This document shows, piece by piece, positions 16,085 through 25,774 of a DNA stretch of 36,479 nt. Origin of the DNA: Novimethylophilus sp036504375 (GTDB taxonomy: Bacteria > Pseudomonadota > Gammaproteobacteria > Burkholderiales > Methylophilaceae); NCBI RefSeq assembly GCF_036504375.1, contig NZ_DASXVH010000089.1, positions 1 through 36,479 on the forward strand. Direction: 5' to 3'. The first letter of the stretch is position 1, and each line of letters opens with the position of its first letter. The notes below the pieces were generated by a model, which ran no database searches, was not told where the DNA came from, and was given only the letters and a program-made list of their open reading frames with translations. A program made the position numbers and the translations under genes.

Positions 16085-17464
16085 TCAACAACCCAGATCG
16101 AAGGTTGTCTCCGTGTCTTCGTCCCAGCCATCCCACAGGTAGTCGTTGGCCTTGCCGTCGGCGATCAGGCGCAGGGCATAGCTGACCTGTTCCTTGTAGA
16201 ACTCGCAGAAGGCGCCGATCATGCCCATGCCGCCATTCATCTCGTGCGCTTCGGCCGGGCAGGGCGAGCCGCAGAAGTGGCGGATGGCGCAGTCGGCGCA
16301 GGGCGCGAACTTGTCTACGTCGCGCTCGATCACCGGACGGAAAGCTGCGGAGGCCAGCGCGGCTTCGACGCCGCCGGTTGCCAGTAGGTTGCCGCCGTTG
16401 AAACGCGGCAGGCCGATAAACTCGCTGCAGGGATACAGATTGCCGTCCGCGGCCAGCGCGAAGAAGGCGCGGCCGCCGCCGCAGGGCGAAATGTCGCACA
16501 TCAGGCGCCGTGCCGTCGGGGCCAGGATGGCGATGAGGATGTTGGCGAAGTTGGCGACCAGCAGCTTGCGCCCGGTCTCGCGGTACAGTTCATGGGTGCG
16601 GTCCAGCGCCTGGGTGAAGGCCTGGGCCATGTCGCCGTCCGCCGGCTTCACGTCGCGTGCGCCGGGCAGGGTGCAGCGCACGGCGTTGAGCATGCAGGTC
16701 GGCACCTCGCGAGCGTGGAACAGTTCGACCATCTGCGTGAGAAACGGCAGGTTCTCGGTGGTGCAGGTGGTGATCACGCTCCACGAGCCGTAGCCCTTCA
16801 GTTTGTCCATCGCCGCCAGTACCTTGCCGTGCACGCTCTTGCCGCCCCAGGTGCGCCGCGTGGCGTCGGTGATGCCAGCCACCGGGCCGTCGAGCGAGAG
16901 GCCGATGCTGACGTTGCGCGCAGTGAGGAATTCTACCGCCGCAGCGTCGAGCAGCGTGCCGTTGGTCTGCAGGCCGAAGGTGAAATCGTCTGCAAACTCG
17001 TTAATCGCCGCGAACACCGCTGTCTTGTTCATCAGCGGCTCGGCGCCGTGGAAGATGGCGCGGGGCTTCCTGCCTTCCGGCATGACCGAGCGGAAATAGT
17101 CGCGCAGCTGGCCGAGCGAAGCCAGCAGCATTTCCGTCGGCATGTGGCTGCCGCCGCTGCGCTGCGTGTCCGGCAAATAGCAGTAGGTGCAGTTGAGGTT
17201 GCAGCGCTCGGTCGGGTTCAGGTAGACGCCGGAGGGCTTGAGCCCGAAGCGCAGCGCGTGCAGCTCGCGCGCGAAAGTGTCCGCTTTTTCGCGATAGCGG
17301 TCGAATAGTGGGCCATCGGCCAGCGCTTCATCGACGCGGTTTTTGTCGACCAGCGCCCAGAACGCGGTGTTGGGGTCGGTGACCGCAGCGTAGGCGTCGT
17401 GGCCGATATCCATGGAAATCAGCGCCGGACCTGCGGCTGTCCGGCTCAGGGCTGCTGCTGTCAT
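16085..17464 (-). CDS. cbpB: Peptide-modifying radical SAM/SPASM-like enzyme (CbpB-like)
   Basis: This 459-residue protein has the radical SAM cluster motif C88-NLN-C92-TY-C95, and FHGAEPLMN and QTNGT as in the SAM-binding core. A cysteine-rich C-terminal SPASM-like region follows (C323, C328, C346, C389, C392, C398, C402, C420), and the last residue is also Cys (C459). This layout is that of RiPP maturases and anaerobic sulfatase-maturating enzymes, which hold auxiliary Fe-S clusters. The ATG overlaps the stop of the 49-residue peptide gene as ATGA, and the pair lies behind a cobalamin riboswitch. I recall a named family pair, peptide precursor CbpA and radical SAM enzyme CbpB, that fits; the name is from memory. 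No B12-binding domain is visible. The frame is open upstream to 17722, but that part only shadows the peptide gene and leader. Confidence 0.88.
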   Translation of the reverse strand: MTAAALSRTAAGPALISMDIGHDAYAAVTDPNTAFWALVDKNRVDEALADGPLFDRYREKADTFARELHALRFGLKPSGVYLNPTERCNLNCTYCYLPDTQRSGGSHMPTEMLLASLGQLRDYFRSVMPEGRKPRAIFHGAEPLMNKTAVFAAINEFADDFTFGLQTNGTLLDAAAVEFLTARNVSIGLSLDGPVAGITDATRRTWGGKSVHGKVLAAMDKLKGYGSWSVITTCTTENLPFLTQMVELFHAREVPTCMLNAVRCTLPGARDVKPADGDMAQAFTQALDRTHELYRETGRKLLVANFANILIAILAPTARRLMCDISPCGGGRAFFALAADGNLYPCSEFIGLPRFNGGNLLATGGVEAALASAAFRPVIERDVDKFAPCADCAIRHFCGSPCPAEAHEMNGGMGMIGAFCEFYKEQVSYALRLIADGKANDYLWDGWDEDTETTFDLGC

Positions 17465-17610
17465 TTGGCCGCCTTCTTGTCCATCAGCACATAGTGCGAG
17501 AGGCCGATGCCGTCCGGGTTGCAACTCTTGCGGACGGCAATGGTGGGGGCGGCTGGCTGGGCGTTGGCGGCGGTATGGGGCGGTTGCTGCGTTGGCATGG
17601 TCTGGGTCAT
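17461..17610 (-). CDS. cbpA: RiPP precursor peptide (CbpA-like)
   Basis: The 49-residue peptide begins MTQTMPTQQ, has a Pro/Ala/Gln-rich low-complexity leader (about 1-25) and ends in a distinct core, about residues 28-46: KSCNPDGIGLSHYVLMDKK. The core has one Cys (C30) and polar/aromatic residues that radical SAM enzymes can modify. GAGGAG sits six bases before the ATG. An upstream in-frame ATG (17667) is rejected because it lies inside the terminator hairpin and has no Shine-Dalgarno. The stop overlaps the enzyme start as ATGA, which fixes a near-stoichiometric, coupled pair. The modification and function are unknown. Confidence 0.85.
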   Translation of the reverse strand: MTQTMPTQQPPHTAANAQPAAPTIAVRKSCNPDGIGLSHYVLMDKKAAK

Positions 17611-17643
17611 GACTGGCTCCTCGGTGATGTAGTTTTGAAAAAA

Positions 17644-17696
17644 CAAAAAGGCTCCGGCTGACGGCACGCGCGAGCATGCAGTCAGCCGGAGCCTTT
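17644..17696 (-). terminator. Intrinsic terminator/attenuator between riboswitch and cbpA
   Basis: A 16-bp perfect inverted repeat (47-62 and 81-96 of the 17600s; arms contain GGCTCCGGCTGAC) is followed on the minus strand by TTTTTGTTTTTT. It lies after the riboswitch and ends about 35 bases before the peptide start. This is the expected expression platform: bound cobalamin would favour the terminator and shut the operon. Confidence 0.88.
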
Positions 17697-17710
17697 GCCT
17701 GGGCTCCGAA

Positions 17711-17897
17711 TCGGTTCGACACGTCTTCTGGCTACCGGATCAGCCGGATGGCTGCGCCTTCCCGCCGGGGTGATCCCCGTCAGTGGCTGGTCTGAAAGTT
17801 GTCCTGAAAACAGCTTCTCCAACCTTGCAGCGTCCGTCCCCGGATACAGCGGCGGGCCCGCCACGGAATTGCACCGTGTTCCGTTTCGTCGAACCGA
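17711..17897 (-). ncRNA. Cobalamin riboswitch
   Basis: On the minus strand the element reads, in order: GGAACACGGTGCAATTCCG, GCCGCTGTATCC, GCCACTGACGGGG, GGCGGGAAGGCGCAGCC, and the B12 box GTAGCCAGAAGACGTGTC (17718-17735). These match the conserved cobalamin (B12) riboswitch order. The closing P1 helix is a 10-bp perfect complement, TCGGTTCGAC (plus 17711-17720) against GTCGAACCGA (plus 17888-17897). It precedes the terminator and the cbpA-cbpB pair. Confidence 0.93.
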
Positions 17898-17908
17898 ACG
17901 GTGGCGGG

Positions 17909-17937
17909 ATTTTCCCTGAACCGCGAGTGGGGGTCAA
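17909..17937 (-). promoter_or_regulatory. Probable promoter of the riboswitch-cbpAB transcript
   Basis: On the minus strand TTGACC and GAAAAT are separated by 17 bases, ending about 12 bases before the riboswitch P1 helix. The -35 box is close to consensus and the -10 box is moderate. It lies after the end of the diguanylate cyclase gene, so the locus is probably its own transcription unit. Confidence 0.6.
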
Positions 17938-17997
17938 GCCTATATCGGCGGGACACGTTCGGCCCATGCGTCGGGCCGGATGGCGGCTTTGGCATTT

Positions 17998-19755
17998 TCA
18001 GGCCGCGGCTTCGACTATCCTGTTGCGCCCCGAGATCTTGGCTTCATACAGTGCTTTGTCGGCCCGGTTGAGCAGGATGTCGATATTGGCGTCTGCCCTG
18101 ACGAAAGAAGCGATGCCGATGGATGCAGTGAAATGCAGCGTTTGGGCATGCTCCAGGGGTACGGCGGTAGTGGCGATGGCCTCTCGCAGGCGTTCGATGA
18201 TGTCGTAAGCCTCGTTGCCGCCGGTTTCGGGAAAAAGAATGGCGAACTCTTCTCCGCCCAGGCGGCCGATAACATCGACTTCGCGCAGCGTCCGTTGGCA
18301 AATTTTGGCGAGCTCTTTCAGGACCACGTCCCCGACCTGGTGTCCATAGGTGTCATTGACGTTTTTGAAATGATCGAGGTCAAGCATGGCCACCGACAGT
18401 TCTCCGCCATAACGCCGCGCGTGCGCAATTTCATGTTCGGCCAGTTCCAGAAAATGGCGTCGATTGGCGAGCCCGGTCAGATAGTCGGTGTGGGCTTGCC
18501 GCTCGAGTTCGCGCTCCAGCTTTTTGCGGTGGATAATGTCCTGTACCTGTTTGATGATCCGTTGCGGCGCGCCCTCATCGTCGCGTAGCAGGGAAGCGGT
18601 CAACAGCACCCAAACGATTTGCCCGTCTTTCTGAATGTAGCGTTTTTCGATTTCATAGGTGTCGATCCCGCCGGTTTTTAAATGCTGGGCTATGGATTGG
18701 TAGCTCCGGGTGTCATCCGGGTGGGTGATGTCTTCGACGGTAAGATTGAGCAACTCTTCCCAGCCGTAGCCGGAAATCCTGCAGAATGCCCGATTGACTT
18801 GCGTGAAATGGTTGTCCAGCGATAGCAGCGCCATGCCGATCGGTGCACTTTCCAGCACTTTGCGGAAACGCCTCTCGCTCGCCCTGAGAGCCATTTCTGC
18901 CTGCCGGCGTTGGGTGATATCCGTGACCAGTACGAAAAATCCTTTCACCTTGCCGCCCGAAATGTCGGGGTTGTAGGAAATCTGGGTATAGCGATCGATG
19001 CCTTTCATATTCTTGACAGCGCGCTCGAACAGCTGCGGCTCGCCTCGCAGAACACCTTGCAGATGGTGTTCGTTCATCGCATAGCGTTTTTCGCCTATGA
19101 TTTCGCGCATATGGCGCCCGTGCATTTGTTCGGGCGTGAAGCCAAACCATTCTTCATAGCCGATATTGGCGAATTCGTTGCGCAGCTCGCTGTTCCAGTA
19201 GGAAATTCGGGCCGGCACATTGTCCAGCATCCTGCGCAGGATGTATTCGTCCTCGCGCAACGCCTGCTCTGCATGCTTGTGTTCGGTAATATCCTGTACC
19301 TGGACTATGAAATTCAAAGCCCGATTCTGGTTATCGCGCAACACAGATCCCGTCTGCAATACCCATACGACATTGCCGTCTTTGCACAAATAGCGGTTTT
19401 CAAGCTGGTAGGAACCGATTTCTTCGTTCAGGAGGCGCTCCACGTTGAACAGATTGACGGCCAGATCGTCCGGGTGGGTGATTTGCTGCAACGTCAGTTT
19501 TTCGAGATCTTCTTTTGCATAACCAAGCAATTCGCAAAATGCATGATTGACTTCAATAAACCGGTTATCAAGGGCGACGTTGGCCATGCCGATGGAAGCA
19601 TGGTTCAGGATATTGTAGTAGCGTTTTTCGAAACTTTGCTGCCATGTGGCCATCTGCGATTGGCGCAGGCTGCGTTCCTTCCGTCGCGCATGGGCAACTC
19701 CCAGCGCAAAGCCGGCCAGGCTTGCGAATAATCCGATCGACAAGTAGATGGTCAT
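17998..19755 (-). CDS. Membrane-anchored PAS-PAS-PAS-GGDEF diguanylate cyclase
   Basis: The 585-residue protein has one N-terminal hydrophobic segment (about 2-22), three PAS domains (about 45-160, 170-285 and 295-415; the first and third share FCxxxGY and ITHPDD motifs), and a GGDEF domain (about 430-580). The active-site signature is GGEEF at 500-504. An RxxD inhibitory site (R491-EV-D494) sits five residues before it, so the enzyme should make cyclic-di-GMP and be product-inhibited. No heme- or flavin-binding PAS residue can be named, so the signal is unknown. No EAL domain is present. Confidence 0.93.
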   Translation of the reverse strand: MTIYLSIGLFASLAGFALGVAHARRKERSLRQSQMATWQQSFEKRYYNILNHASIGMANVALDNRFIEVNHAFCELLGYAKEDLEKLTLQQITHPDDLAVNLFNVERLLNEEIGSYQLENRYLCKDGNVVWVLQTGSVLRDNQNRALNFIVQVQDITEHKHAEQALREDEYILRRMLDNVPARISYWNSELRNEFANIGYEEWFGFTPEQMHGRHMREIIGEKRYAMNEHHLQGVLRGEPQLFERAVKNMKGIDRYTQISYNPDISGGKVKGFFVLVTDITQRRQAEMALRASERRFRKVLESAPIGMALLSLDNHFTQVNRAFCRISGYGWEELLNLTVEDITHPDDTRSYQSIAQHLKTGGIDTYEIEKRYIQKDGQIVWVLLTASLLRDDEGAPQRIIKQVQDIIHRKKLERELERQAHTDYLTGLANRRHFLELAEHEIAHARRYGGELSVAMLDLDHFKNVNDTYGHQVGDVVLKELAKICQRTLREVDVIGRLGGEEFAILFPETGGNEAYDIIERLREAIATTAVPLEHAQTLHFTASIGIASFVRADANIDILLNRADKALYEAKISGRNRIVEAAA

Positions 19756-19851
19756 GCGCTATTCGTATAGGACAAGAATGAGGTTCGACCACATTTTGCA
19801 GTTTATGCTCATTTTTCCCCGAGGACACGCATCGACAATTATAATTGGCAC

Positions 19852-21227
<1,376 letters not shown>

Positions 21228-21228
<1 letters not shown>

Positions 21229-22292
21229 TGCGTCCGATCCGCGCGACCATACACACGGATGCCTTGCGCCATAATCTGGCGCTGGCCAAGTCCCAAGCCC
21301 CAAATTCCAAGATCATGGCCGTTATCAAGGCCGACGGCTACGGTCACGGCATGCTGCGCGTGGCGCGGGCATTGGCGGATGCGGAAGGCTTCGCCGTGCT
21401 GCGCGTCGAAGAGGGCGTCGCCCTGCGCGAGGCCGGGTTCAAACAGACCATTTTGCTGCTCGAAGGCCTGTTCAGCGCGGACGAGCTGCCCGTCGCAGCG
21501 GCGCATGGTCTATCTCTGGTGGTGCATTGCGAAGAGCAATTGCACATGCTGGAAGCTGCCCCAATCGCCAGACCCGTAAGCGTATTCATCAAGCTCAATA
21601 CCGGCATGCACCGCCTCGGCCTGCCGCTGGCGCGCTTCTGGGCGGTGTACGACAGGCTCAAGGCCAGCAAGGCGGTGTGCGAGATGGCGCTGATGACGCA
21701 TTTCGCCACTGCGGACGATGTCTACGGGATTGACGAGCAATTATCGCGTTTCAATTCGCTGACGCAGGAAATGCGCCTGCCGAAATCGCTAGCCAATTCC
21801 GCCGCGTTGCTGCGCTACCCGCAAACCCATACCGAATGGGTGCGTCCCGGCATCATGCTCTACGGCGCAACGCCGTTTGCCGACCAGGGCGCCGCCGGGA
21901 TCGGTCTCAAGCCCGCGATGACGCTCTCCAGCCAGATCATCGCCGTGCAGAATCTGAGCCCCAGCGACGCCGTCGGCTATGGCAGGCTGTTCGTCGCGGA
22001 TAAGCCGGCGCGGGTCGGCGTGGTTGCATGCGGCTATGCCGACGGTTATCCACGCCATGCGCCGAACGGTACGCCTATCCTGGTGGCCGGCAAGCGTACC
22101 CGTACCGTGGGCCGCGTGTCGATGGATATGCTGTACGTGGATATTACGGACATCCCCGAAGCCGATATCGGCAGCCCGGTCGAGTTGTGGGGTGAGAATA
22201 TTCCGGTGGATGACGTCGCGCTTGCCGCCGGTACGGTGGGCTATGAATTGCTGTGCGCGGTCGCGCCGCGCGTGCCGGTGGCGGAGGACTGA
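21228..22292 (+). CDS. alr: Alanine racemase
   Basis: The 354-residue pyridoxal-phosphate enzyme converts L- to D-alanine for peptidoglycan. The Schiff-base lysine is K34 in VIKADGYGHG; the C-terminal domain has ACGYADGYPR. The ATG overlaps the dnaB stop by one base (TGATG); a TTG one codon earlier is unlikely to be used. The stop overlaps the radA start by one base. Confidence 0.96.
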
Positions 22293-23653
22293 TGGCCAAG
22301 GCAAAAACCATCTACACCTGCACCGAATGCGGCGGCCAGAGTCCCAAGTGGCAGGGCCAGTGCCCGCATTGCATGGCGTGGAACACGATGGTGGAAACCA
22401 TCGCCGAAGCGCCCGCCGCTAACAACCGCTATGCCTCGCTGTCGAAAACCAGCGGCGTGCAAAGCCTGGCCGACGTCGAGGCCGCCGAGGTGCCGCGCCA
22501 GCCGACCGGCATCGCCGAATTCGACCGCGTGCTAGGCGGTGGTCTGGTGCGCGGCGGGGTGGTGCTGATCGGCGGCGATCCCGGCATCGGCAAATCCACT
22601 TTGCTGTTGCAGGCGCTCTGTCATCTGGGCAGCCGGCACAAGGTGCTGTATGTGAGCGGCGAAGAGTCCGCACAGCAGATCGCCCTGCGGGCCAAAAGAT
22701 TAAGCCTGGATGCCAGCCCGGTACAGCTGCTGGCCGAGATCAGCCTGGAGAAAATCAGCGCGACGCTGGCTTCGCACCAGCCGCAAGTAGCGGTGATCGA
22801 TTCGATTCAGACTTTGTATTCCGAAGCGCTGCAATCCGCGCCCGGCTCGGTGGCGCAGGTGCGCGAATGCGCCGCGCAGTTGACGCGCGTGGCCAAGCAG
22901 AGCGGCGTGACCGTGATTCTGGTCGGTCACGTCACCAAGGAAGGCACGCTGGCCGGGCCGCGCGTGCTGGAGCATATCGTCGACACCGTGCTGTATTTCG
23001 AAGGCGATTCCAACTCCAGCTTCCGCCTCATCCGCGCGTTCAAGAACCGCTTCGGGGCGGTCAATGAGCTGGGTGTGTTCGCGATGACCGAAAAAGGCTT
23101 GCGCGAGGTCAGCAACCCGTCCGCGCTGTTCCTGTCGCACCACGCCGAACAGGTATCGGGATCGTGCGTAATGGTGACGCAGGAAGGGACCAGACCTTTG
23201 TTGGTGGAAATCCAGGCGCTGGTGGACGAGGCGCATGCGCCGAACCCGAAAAGATTGAGCGTGGGCCTGGAACAGAACCGGCTGGCGATGCTGCTGGCGG
23301 TGCTGCATCGTCATGCCGGCGTGGCCTGTTTCGACCAGGACGTGTTCGTCAATGCGGTGGGCGGCGTGAAAATCACCGAGCCGGCAGCCGACTTAGCGGT
23401 GCTGATGGCGATCGTCTCCAGTCTCAAGGATAAACCCCTGCCGCAAAAGCTGGTGGTGTTCGGCGAAATCGGGCTGGCGGGCGAGGTGCGCCCGGTACAG
23501 CGCGGTCAGGAACGTCTCAAGGAGGCCGCCAAGCTCGGCTTCACCAAGGCTATCGTGCCCAAGGCCAATCAGCCCAGGCAGGCAGTCGCAGGCATCGAGG
23601 TGATCGCGGTGGAGCGGGTCGAGCAGGCGATCAACGCCTTAAGAAACAATTAG
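22292..23653 (+). CDS. radA: DNA repair protein RadA
   Basis: The 453-residue protein has an N-terminal zinc finger (C10, C13, C24, C27), a RecA-like ATPase with Walker A GGDPGIGKST (94-103), the RadA-specific KNRFG motif, and a C-terminal Lon-like domain. RadA drives branch migration in recombination. The ATG at 22292 overlaps the alr stop by one base (TGATG) and gives the expected MAKAKTIYTC start; a longer upstream reading is non-family. Confidence 0.97.
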   Translation: MAKAKTIYTCTECGGQSPKWQGQCPHCMAWNTMVETIAEAPAANNRYASLSKTSGVQSLADVEAAEVPRQPTGIAEFDRVLGGGLVRGGVVLIGGDPGIGKSTLLLQALCHLGSRHKVLYVSGEESAQQIALRAKRLSLDASPVQLLAEISLEKISATLASHQPQVAVIDSIQTLYSEALQSAPGSVAQVRECAAQLTRVAKQSGVTVILVGHVTKEGTLAGPRVLEHIVDTVLYFEGDSNSSFRLIRAFKNRFGAVNELGVFAMTEKGLREVSNPSALFLSHHAEQVSGSCVMVTQEGTRPLLVEIQALVDEAHAPNPKRLSVGLEQNRLAMLLAVLHRHAGVACFDQDVFVNAVGGVKITEPAADLAVLMAIVSSLKDKPLPQKLVVFGEIGLAGEVRPVQRGQERLKEAAKLGFTKAIVPKANQPRQAVAGIEVIAVERVEQAINALRNN

Positions 23654-23721
23654 CCGGAACTCAATCTTTCATTGCCAGTGTAGATCCGGAAAATGTCATG
23701 ATCCGGCTGAACTGGCTGCCG

Positions 23722-24489
23722 TTATAAGTTGTCAACTGCTTCTGAAGCAGGTTTCAAGGCCTCGAACACTTCGCCGCTGACGCCCGCGCTATCGTGTCCC
23801 ATCAGGTAGAGGTACAGCGGCATGATGGCTTCCGCGCCGGGCAGCTGTTGCGGCATTTCGCCAGGGTGCGATTTGCGCCGCTGCGGCGATTGCACGGCTC
23901 CCGGGATGACCGTGTTGAAGCGCAGGTGGGGAAAGGTGCCCAGCTCTTCCGCCCAGATTTTCGCCATCGTTTCGGCGGCACTTTTGGAAACGGCATGCGT
24001 GCCCCAGAACGCCGCCGGATGATGTGCGGCGGTGGTGGAGGTAAACACCACGGAGGCGTCCGGCGAGCGCTTGAGTAGCGGCAGGCAGGCTTTGGTCAGC
24101 AGGAAGGGCGCCACCAGGTTGACCTGCAGCATGCTGTTGAATTGCTTGGCCGTTTGCAGCTCCAGCGGGCTCAGGTTGTCGAAATGGGCCGCGTTGTGCA
24201 GTATGCCGTCCAGCCTTCCTATCTGCTGGGAAATGCCCTCCGCCATCGCCTTGAATTCTTCTTCGCCGGCCTTTGCCAGATCGAGCGGAAAAATGGCCGG
24301 TTGCGGGTAGCCTTCGGCTTCGATTTCGTCGTACAAGGTTTCCAGCTTGGCGACCTTGCGGCCGATCAGGATAGTCGTTGCCCCTTGCGCGGCAAAAGCC
24401 AGTGCGGCGGCGCGGCCTATACCCTGGCCTGCGCCGGTGATCAGGATGACGCGGTCCTTGAGGTGCTGAAGGGGAGCTTGATAATTCAT
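23722..24489 (-). CDS. YciK-like short-chain dehydrogenase/reductase with altered catalytic Tyr
   Basis: The 255-residue SDR has the NAD(P)-binding motif TGAGQGIG, HNAA, and the catalytic-region FTSTT serine. The expected YxxxK reads H-A-V-S-K, so the general-base Tyr is replaced by His while Lys is kept. The C-terminal MPLYLYLMG matches YciK-like proteins. The start MNYQAPLQHL lies seven bases after the hpnE stop, so it is co-transcribed with hpnCDE. The substrate is unknown and activity is in doubt. The frame continues far upstream but only as a shadow of hpnE. Confidence 0.88.
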   Translation of the reverse strand: MNYQAPLQHLKDRVILITGAGQGIGRAAALAFAAQGATTILIGRKVAKLETLYDEIEAEGYPQPAIFPLDLAKAGEEEFKAMAEGISQQIGRLDGILHNAAHFDNLSPLELQTAKQFNSMLQVNLVAPFLLTKACLPLLKRSPDASVVFTSTTAAHHPAAFWGTHAVSKSAAETMAKIWAEELGTFPHLRFNTVIPGAVQSPQRRKSHPGEMPQQLPGAEAIMPLYLYLMGHDSAGVSGEVFEALKPASEAVDNL

Positions 24490-24496
24490 GAGATGC

Positions 24497-25774
24497 TTAT
24501 GATGCGATAAGAAGTTGCGCGCATTGTACCCCGCTGCGCACCGCGCCTTCCAGTGTTGCGGGGTAATCGCCGGCAATATGGTCGCCGGCGAGAAATATCC
24601 GTTTGTCGGGCGTGACGGGCGACGGCCGGCGCAATCCTGCCGTGCAGGCAAACGTGGCGCGTTTTTCGACGATGACTTGCTGCCAGTGCGGTAGCGGCAG
24701 ATTGCCCAGCGTGGCCTGCAGTTCCTCATGTGCGGCGGCGGCGAGTGCTTCGTGCCCAAGCCGCAGGTGCGGGCCTTCCGCACTGACGACGACGGCCAGC
24801 AATCCGTGTTGGCCGTCCAGGGCGCCGCGGTCGAGCACCCACTGGGCATGGCCGCCGGTGAGCCCCAGCATCGGAAAAGGCAGGGCGATATTCCGTGGAT
24901 ATTGCAAATAAATCGTGGCGATGGGCTGGTAGGTAAAACGGCTGACGGCCGCCAGCGCTTCGGCCATTTCCGGCAGATGCCCAAGCAAGCGCGGCAGGGA
25001 GTAGGGAGCAACGGCGCAAATCGCATGGCTGAAATTTTTGCCGTCCACCGTGACGCCGTTCGCCTCCGGCATGATGGACGACACCGTAGCCCCAAGGCGT
25101 ATCTTGCCGCCGCGCTGTTCGATATAGCGCGCCGCCGCTTGCGGAAACAGCGCGGAAAGATCGGCGCGCGGCAGCAGCAAATCGCTGTCCGAACGAACGC
25201 GGCTGAAACTGTCGCGCAGCACGTTGAGGAATATCTGTGCCGAAGCCGTGCTGATCGGCGTATTGAGTGCGGCGAGACACAGCGGCTCCCATAGCAGTCG
25301 CACCAGTTTTTCTGGCTGGCCGGCGAGCAGGTCAGCTACGTTTTGATTGGTCGGCGATTTGAAGCCGTTGAGGCGCAAGCCTATGACGAAACGCACTGCC
25401 GCTCGGCGTTCGCTCCACAGCAAACCATCGGCAGTGAGCAATGCCGCCAGTAGATGCAGCGGGGCAGGCAGAGCGGGAGCGGCCAAGTCGAGGTGGCCGG
25501 GGGTTTGCAGCCGCAGCGGCAGCCGCAGCAGGGCGCGGTCGATATCCACGCCGACCTTGCGCATCATGCGCAAGGATTCGCGATAGGCGCCGAGCAGGAT
25601 ATGCTGGCCGTTATCGAGCTGCAAGCCATTGCGGGAAACGCTGCGGGCGCGGCCGCCGAGTTGGCGGGCGGCTTCGAACACGGTTACCGGCACGCCGTGC
25701 GCGGCAAGCTCGGCCGCCGCGCTCAACCCCGCCCAGCCGGCGCCAATGATGGCAACGTCCCGGGCAACGTTCAA
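24497..25774 (-). CDS. hpnE: Hydroxysqualene dehydroxylase
   Basis: The 425-residue flavoprotein begins DVAIIGAGWAGLSAA (FAD-binding GxGxxG), followed by LGGRARS and LDNGQHILLGAY, the signature of squalene-associated FAD-dependent desaturases. It reduces hydroxysqualene to squalene, the third step after HpnC and HpnD. The start is taken as TTG overlapping the hpnD stop (TTGA); another TTG at 25804 would add 10 residues. The C-terminal FLAGDHIAGDYPATLEGAV segment contacts FAD. Confidence 0.92.
   Translation of the reverse strand: MNVARDVAIIGAGWAGLSAAAELAAHGVPVTVFEAARQLGGRARSVSRNGLQLDNGQHILLGAYRESLRMMRKVGVDIDRALLRLPLRLQTPGHLDLAAPALPAPLHLLAALLTADGLLWSERRAAVRFVIGLRLNGFKSPTNQNVADLLAGQPEKLVRLLWEPLCLAALNTPISTASAQIFLNVLRDSFSRVRSDSDLLLPRADLSALFPQAAARYIEQRGGKIRLGATVSSIMPEANGVTVDGKNFSHAICAVAPYSLPRLLGHLPEMAEALAAVSRFTYQPIATIYLQYPRNIALPFPMLGLTGGHAQWVLDRGALDGQHGLLAVVVSAEGPHLRLGHEALAAAAHEELQATLGNLPLPHWQQVIVEKRATFACTAGLRRPSPVTPDKRIFLAGDHIAGDYPATLEGAVRSGVQCAQLLIAS

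Noticed and set aside
17611..17667. Longer N-terminus for the precursor peptide
   Set aside because: Its ATG lies inside the terminator stem and lacks a ribosome site; the ATG at 17610 has GAGGAG.
17465..17722. Longer N-terminus for the radical SAM enzyme
   Set aside because: It would run through the peptide gene and the terminator hairpin; the ATGA start gives a normal family N-terminus.
24490..25095. Upstream extension of the SDR reading frame
   Set aside because: It overlaps hpnE in another frame; the SDR family starts at MNYQAPLQ (24489).
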